Part shown: in pieces, positions 5,264 through 7,340 of the stretch
How the letters are laid out: each line of letters begins with the position of its first letter
How positions within the stretch are numbered: position 1 is the first letter of the stretch
DNA from: Verrucomicrobiota bacterium
GTDB taxonomy: Bacteria > Verrucomicrobiota > Verrucomicrobiia > Chthoniobacterales > UBA10450
DNA: 7,340 bases
Assembly (NCBI GenBank): GCA_003219225.1
Contig: QHPZ01000199.1
Span: 312 to 7,651 of the forward strand
Direction: 5' to 3'
Made by a program: the position numbers and the translations under genes
The notes under the pieces: generated by a model
The model's database searches: none
Told to the model about the DNA's origin: nothing
What the model saw: the letters and a program-made list of their open reading frames with translations, nothing else

Positions 5264-7054
5264 ATGAATGAGACGGCGAGCGATTTTTTGATCAAACGGA
5301 TCACCGAATGGGGATTGAAGCGCATCTACGGCTACCCTGGTGACGGGATCAATGGGATCATCGGCGCGATTGATCGCGCCGGCGACGCGGTCGACTACGT
5401 TCAGGTGCGCCACGAAGAGATGGCGGCGTTCATGGCCTGCGCGCACGCCAAGTTCACCGGCGAAGTCGGAATTTGTCTCGCCACCTCCGGGCCGGGTGCG
5501 ATCCATCTGCTCAATGGCCTTTACGATGCGAAGATGGACCACGCGAGCGTGGTCGCGATTGTCGGCCAACAAGCACGCGCGGCGATCGGCGGCGATTACC
5601 AGCAGGAAGTCGATTTGCTCACTTTGTTCAAAGATGTCGCGCACGAATACGTGCACATGGCTTCGACTCCCGCCGCGATCCGCCATTTGATCGATCGCGC
5701 GATCCGAATAGCGAAAGCCGAGCGCACCGTCACCTGCATCATCATTCCCAATGACGTCCAGGAAATGCCTGCGGTGGAAACGCCGCCGCGCAAACACGGC
5801 ACCGTGCATTCGGGCGTCGGTTACGCGTCACCGCGCGTCGTGCCGAAAGATGTCGATCTTCGCCGCGCCGCTGACGTTCTCAATGGCGGCGAGCGCGTCG
5901 CCATGCTCGTGGGCGCGGGCGCGTTGCAGGCGACCGACGAAGTGATCGAAACCGCCGAGATCCTCGGCGCGGGCGTGGCCAAGGCCTTGTTAGGCAAAGC
6001 GGCGATCCCCGACGACCTGCCGTTTTGCACGGGACCGATCGGATTGTTAGGCAGCAAGCCAAGCTGGGAAATGATGGAGCAATGCGACACTTTTCTCATG
6101 GTCGGTTCCAGCTTTCCGTATTCGGAATTTTTGCCAAAGGAAGGTCAGGCGCGGGGGGTGCAGATCGATATCGACCCGAAACTGGTGAGCGTGCGTTACC
6201 CGATGGAAGTGAACCTGGTCGGCGACAGCGCGGAAACCTTGCGCGCGCTCATTCCGCTGCTCGAGCGCAAAGAAGATCGACAATGGCGCAAGAAGATCGA
6301 GGCCAACGTGGCTGATTGGTGGCAGGTGCTCGAAGCGCGCGCGATGAACGAGGCCAACCCGATCAACCCGCAGCGCGTGTTTTGGGAACTCTCGCCGCGG
6401 TTGCCGGACAACTGCATCATCGTGGCCGATTCCGGCTCGGCCGCGAACTGGTTCGCGCGCGATTTGAAAATTCGCCGCGGCATGATGGCGTCGCTTTCGG
6501 GCAATCTGGCGACAATGGGACCCGGCGTGCCTTACGCCATCGCGGCGAAGTTTGCGTTCCCGGAGCGCGTTGTGATCGCGACGGTCGGCTACGGCGCGAT
6601 GTTGATGAACGGCATCAACGAGGTGATAACGATCGCGGATAATTGGAAGAAGTGGCGCGATCCGCGACTCGTCATCATGGTGCTGGCTAATCGCGATCTC
6701 AACCAGGTCACATGGGAGCAGCGTGTCATGGCGGGCGATCCGAAATACGTCGTCTCGCAAACAGTGCCGACCTTCGAGTTCGCGCGTTACGCCGAAATGC
6801 TCGGACTCACCGGCATCCGGGTCGATAAACCCGAACAGATCGCGCCCGCTTGGGAACAGGCATTGAGCGCATCGCGCCCGGTGATTCTGGAAGCGATCAC
6901 CGATCCGGAAGTGCCGACCTTGCCGCCGCACATCACGTTCGATGAAGCGAAGAAATTCACCGAATCGATGATCAAAGGCGAGCCGCGCCTCGGCCACATG
7001 ATCAAACAGACTTTCAAGGAAGCGATCGAAGGTTTCCTGCCGCACAAAAAATGA
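5264..7054 (+). CDS. Thiamine-pyrophosphate-dependent enzyme, pyruvate oxidase/acetolactate synthase-like
   Basis: The 596-residue protein has the three-domain layout of the family: a PYR domain (about 1-170) with catalytic-type glutamate E51 in VRHEEMAAFMA and the CLATSGPGAIHLLNGLYDAK segment; a central FAD/nucleotide-type domain (about 195-335, AMLVGAGAL, GVQIDIDP); and a PP domain (about 370-560, ADSGSAANWFARD, SLSGNLATMGPGVPYAIAAK, DLNQVTWEQRVMAGDPKY). Such enzymes decarboxylate pyruvate or other 2-keto acids; the exact reaction cannot be told. The ATG at 5264 follows a weak GAGAG (5252-5256) and lies 13 bp after the ASRT-like gene. The cofactor motif is altered: the GDG of the TPP-Mg signature reads GYG (Y443, codon TAC at 6590-6592), and the later NN reads AN (A475-N476). 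The second asparagine, a metal ligand in relatives, is kept. The rest of the frame is intact, so recent decay is not obvious. Confidence 0.88.
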   Translation: MNETASDFLIKRITEWGLKRIYGYPGDGINGIIGAIDRAGDAVDYVQVRHEEMAAFMACAHAKFTGEVGICLATSGPGAIHLLNGLYDAKMDHASVVAIVGQQARAAIGGDYQQEVDLLTLFKDVAHEYVHMASTPAAIRHLIDRAIRIAKAERTVTCIIIPNDVQEMPAVETPPRKHGTVHSGVGYASPRVVPKDVDLRRAADVLNGGERVAMLVGAGALQATDEVIETAEILGAGVAKALLGKAAIPDDLPFCTGPIGLLGSKPSWEMMEQCDTFLMVGSSFPYSEFLPKEGQARGVQIDIDPKLVSVRYPMEVNLVGDSAETLRALIPLLERKEDRQWRKKIEANVADWWQVLEARAMNEANPINPQRVFWELSPRLPDNCIIVADSGSAANWFARDLKIRRGMMASLSGNLATMGPGVPYAIAAKFAFPERVVIATVGYGAMLMNGINEVITIADNWKKWRDPRLVIMVLANRDLNQVTWEQRVMAGDPKYVVSQTVPTFEFARYAEMLGLTGIRVDKPEQIAPAWEQALSASRPVILEAITDPEVPTLPPHITFDEAKKFTESMIKGEPRLGHMIKQTFKEAIEGFLPHKK

Positions 7055-7080
7055 GCGCGTGGCTGTGCACAATGAGCGTG

Positions 7081-7136
7081 CCCTCACCTCAATCCTCTCC
7101 CTGAGGGAGAGGAGGACGCGAAGCGCCTGGTGAGGG
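7081..7136. repeat. Nested palindromic repeat downstream of the TPP enzyme gene
   Basis: The outer inverted repeat is CCCTCACC (7081-7088) and GGTGAGGG (7129-7136). The inner stem is TCCTCTCCC (7093-7101) and GGGAGAGGA (7105-7113) around TGA. It resembles the CCCTCACC...GGTGAGGG intergenic palindromes scattered in many GC-rich genomes. It begins 26 bp after the stop of the TPP gene and could act as a transcription-attenuating or mRNA-end structure, but there is no following T-tract. It belongs to a different repeat family from the GTAG-footed REPs in the act operon. Confidence 0.7.
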
Positions 7137-7147
7137 TCGATCGGAAG

Positions 7148-7340
7148 ATGAAATCAGGAGGGTCTGCCATTCGCATTGATGATTTTAAAGTTTCCGCATT
7201 CAAAATTCCGACCGAAACGCCGGAGGCGGACGGGACATACGAATGGGACAGCACGACGATTGTCATCGTGGAGCTGAGCGGTGGGGGTGAGCAGGGGCTG
7301 GGCTACACGTACGCGGACACGGCGACGGCGAAGTTGATCG
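7148..7340 (+). CDS. Enolase-superfamily (mandelate racemase/muconate-lactonizing type) protein, N-terminal fragment
   Basis: The frame runs off the window; 64 codons are visible. The residues IDDFKVSAFKIPTETPEADG, TYEWDSTTIVIVELSGGGEQ and GLGYTYADTATAKLI match the N-terminal capping domain of the enolase superfamily, the dehydratase/racemase branch acting on sugar acids and related compounds. The catalytic barrel, which would reveal the substrate, is outside the window. The only in-frame ATG is at 7148. However, the perfect Shine-Dalgarno AGGAGG (7156-7161) lies downstream of it, 7 nt before an ATT codon (7169), which is also where the conserved domain begins. The start is therefore uncertain. 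The gene follows the TPP enzyme by 93 bp, in the same direction, and probably belongs to the same functional group. Confidence 0.75.
   Translation, partial: MKSGGSAIRIDDFKVSAFKIPTETPEADGTYEWDSTTIVIVELSGGGEQGLGYTYADTATAKLI

Noticed and set aside
6047..7087. 346-codon open frame on the minus strand opposite the TPP enzyme gene
   Set aside because: Its composition (rich in R, H, D, F) is that of antisense shadows in GC-rich DNA, it matches no family, and the + strand frame is an unmistakable enzyme.

Overview
The window is GC-rich, densely coding bacterial DNA. The likely source is a soil-type Verrucomicrobiota (Chthoniobacterales or Spartobacteria-like). This is inferred from the style of the Alternative Complex III genes, the RAYT transposase with its GTAG-type REP repeats, and the paired sensory-rhodopsin-transducer-like and TPP-enzyme genes. 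No rRNA or marker gene is present, so the phylum is a moderate-confidence guess.

Region 1 (1-3376, + strand) is the distal half of an Alternative Complex III (ACIII) operon: the 3' end of actC (NrfD-like quinol-side membrane subunit), actD (DUF3341), actE (monoheme cytochrome c lipoprotein) and actF (second NrfD-like subunit). Together they encode a membrane quinol:electron-acceptor oxidoreductase that replaces the bc1 complex. The operon is tightly packed with ATGA stop/start overlaps. A strong hairpin closes it directly after actF, and neither actG nor cytochrome oxidase genes follow.

Two successive gene junctions of this operon have been invaded by REP-type palindromes. Between actC and actD lies a REP pair (BIME-like) with no transposase. 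A 47-codon open frame crosses it and is coupled by ATGA overlaps to actC upstream and actD downstream. Between actD and actE lies a complete REP-RAYT-REP unit. Its Y1/HUH tyrosine transposase keeps its catalytic residues but has no start or stop codon of its own: it begins at the SD-preceded ATG that overlaps the actD stop, and it runs in frame into the ActE lipoprotein. This is the most unusual feature of the window.

Region 2 (3397-4821, - strand) is a convergent gene for a PYROXD2-like (phytoene-dehydrogenase-related) FAD oxidoreductase.

Region 3 (4879-7340, + strand) is a second gene group: a sensory-rhodopsin-transducer-family (ASRT, PF07100) small protein with a GTG start, a TPP-dependent enzyme of the pyruvate oxidase/acetolactate synthase type 13 bp downstream, then a palindromic repeat and the start of an enolase-superfamily gene that runs off the window. 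The set looks like carbohydrate or keto-acid metabolism with a small-molecule-binding accessory protein. The TPP enzyme has an altered cofactor motif (GYG for GDG, AN for NN).
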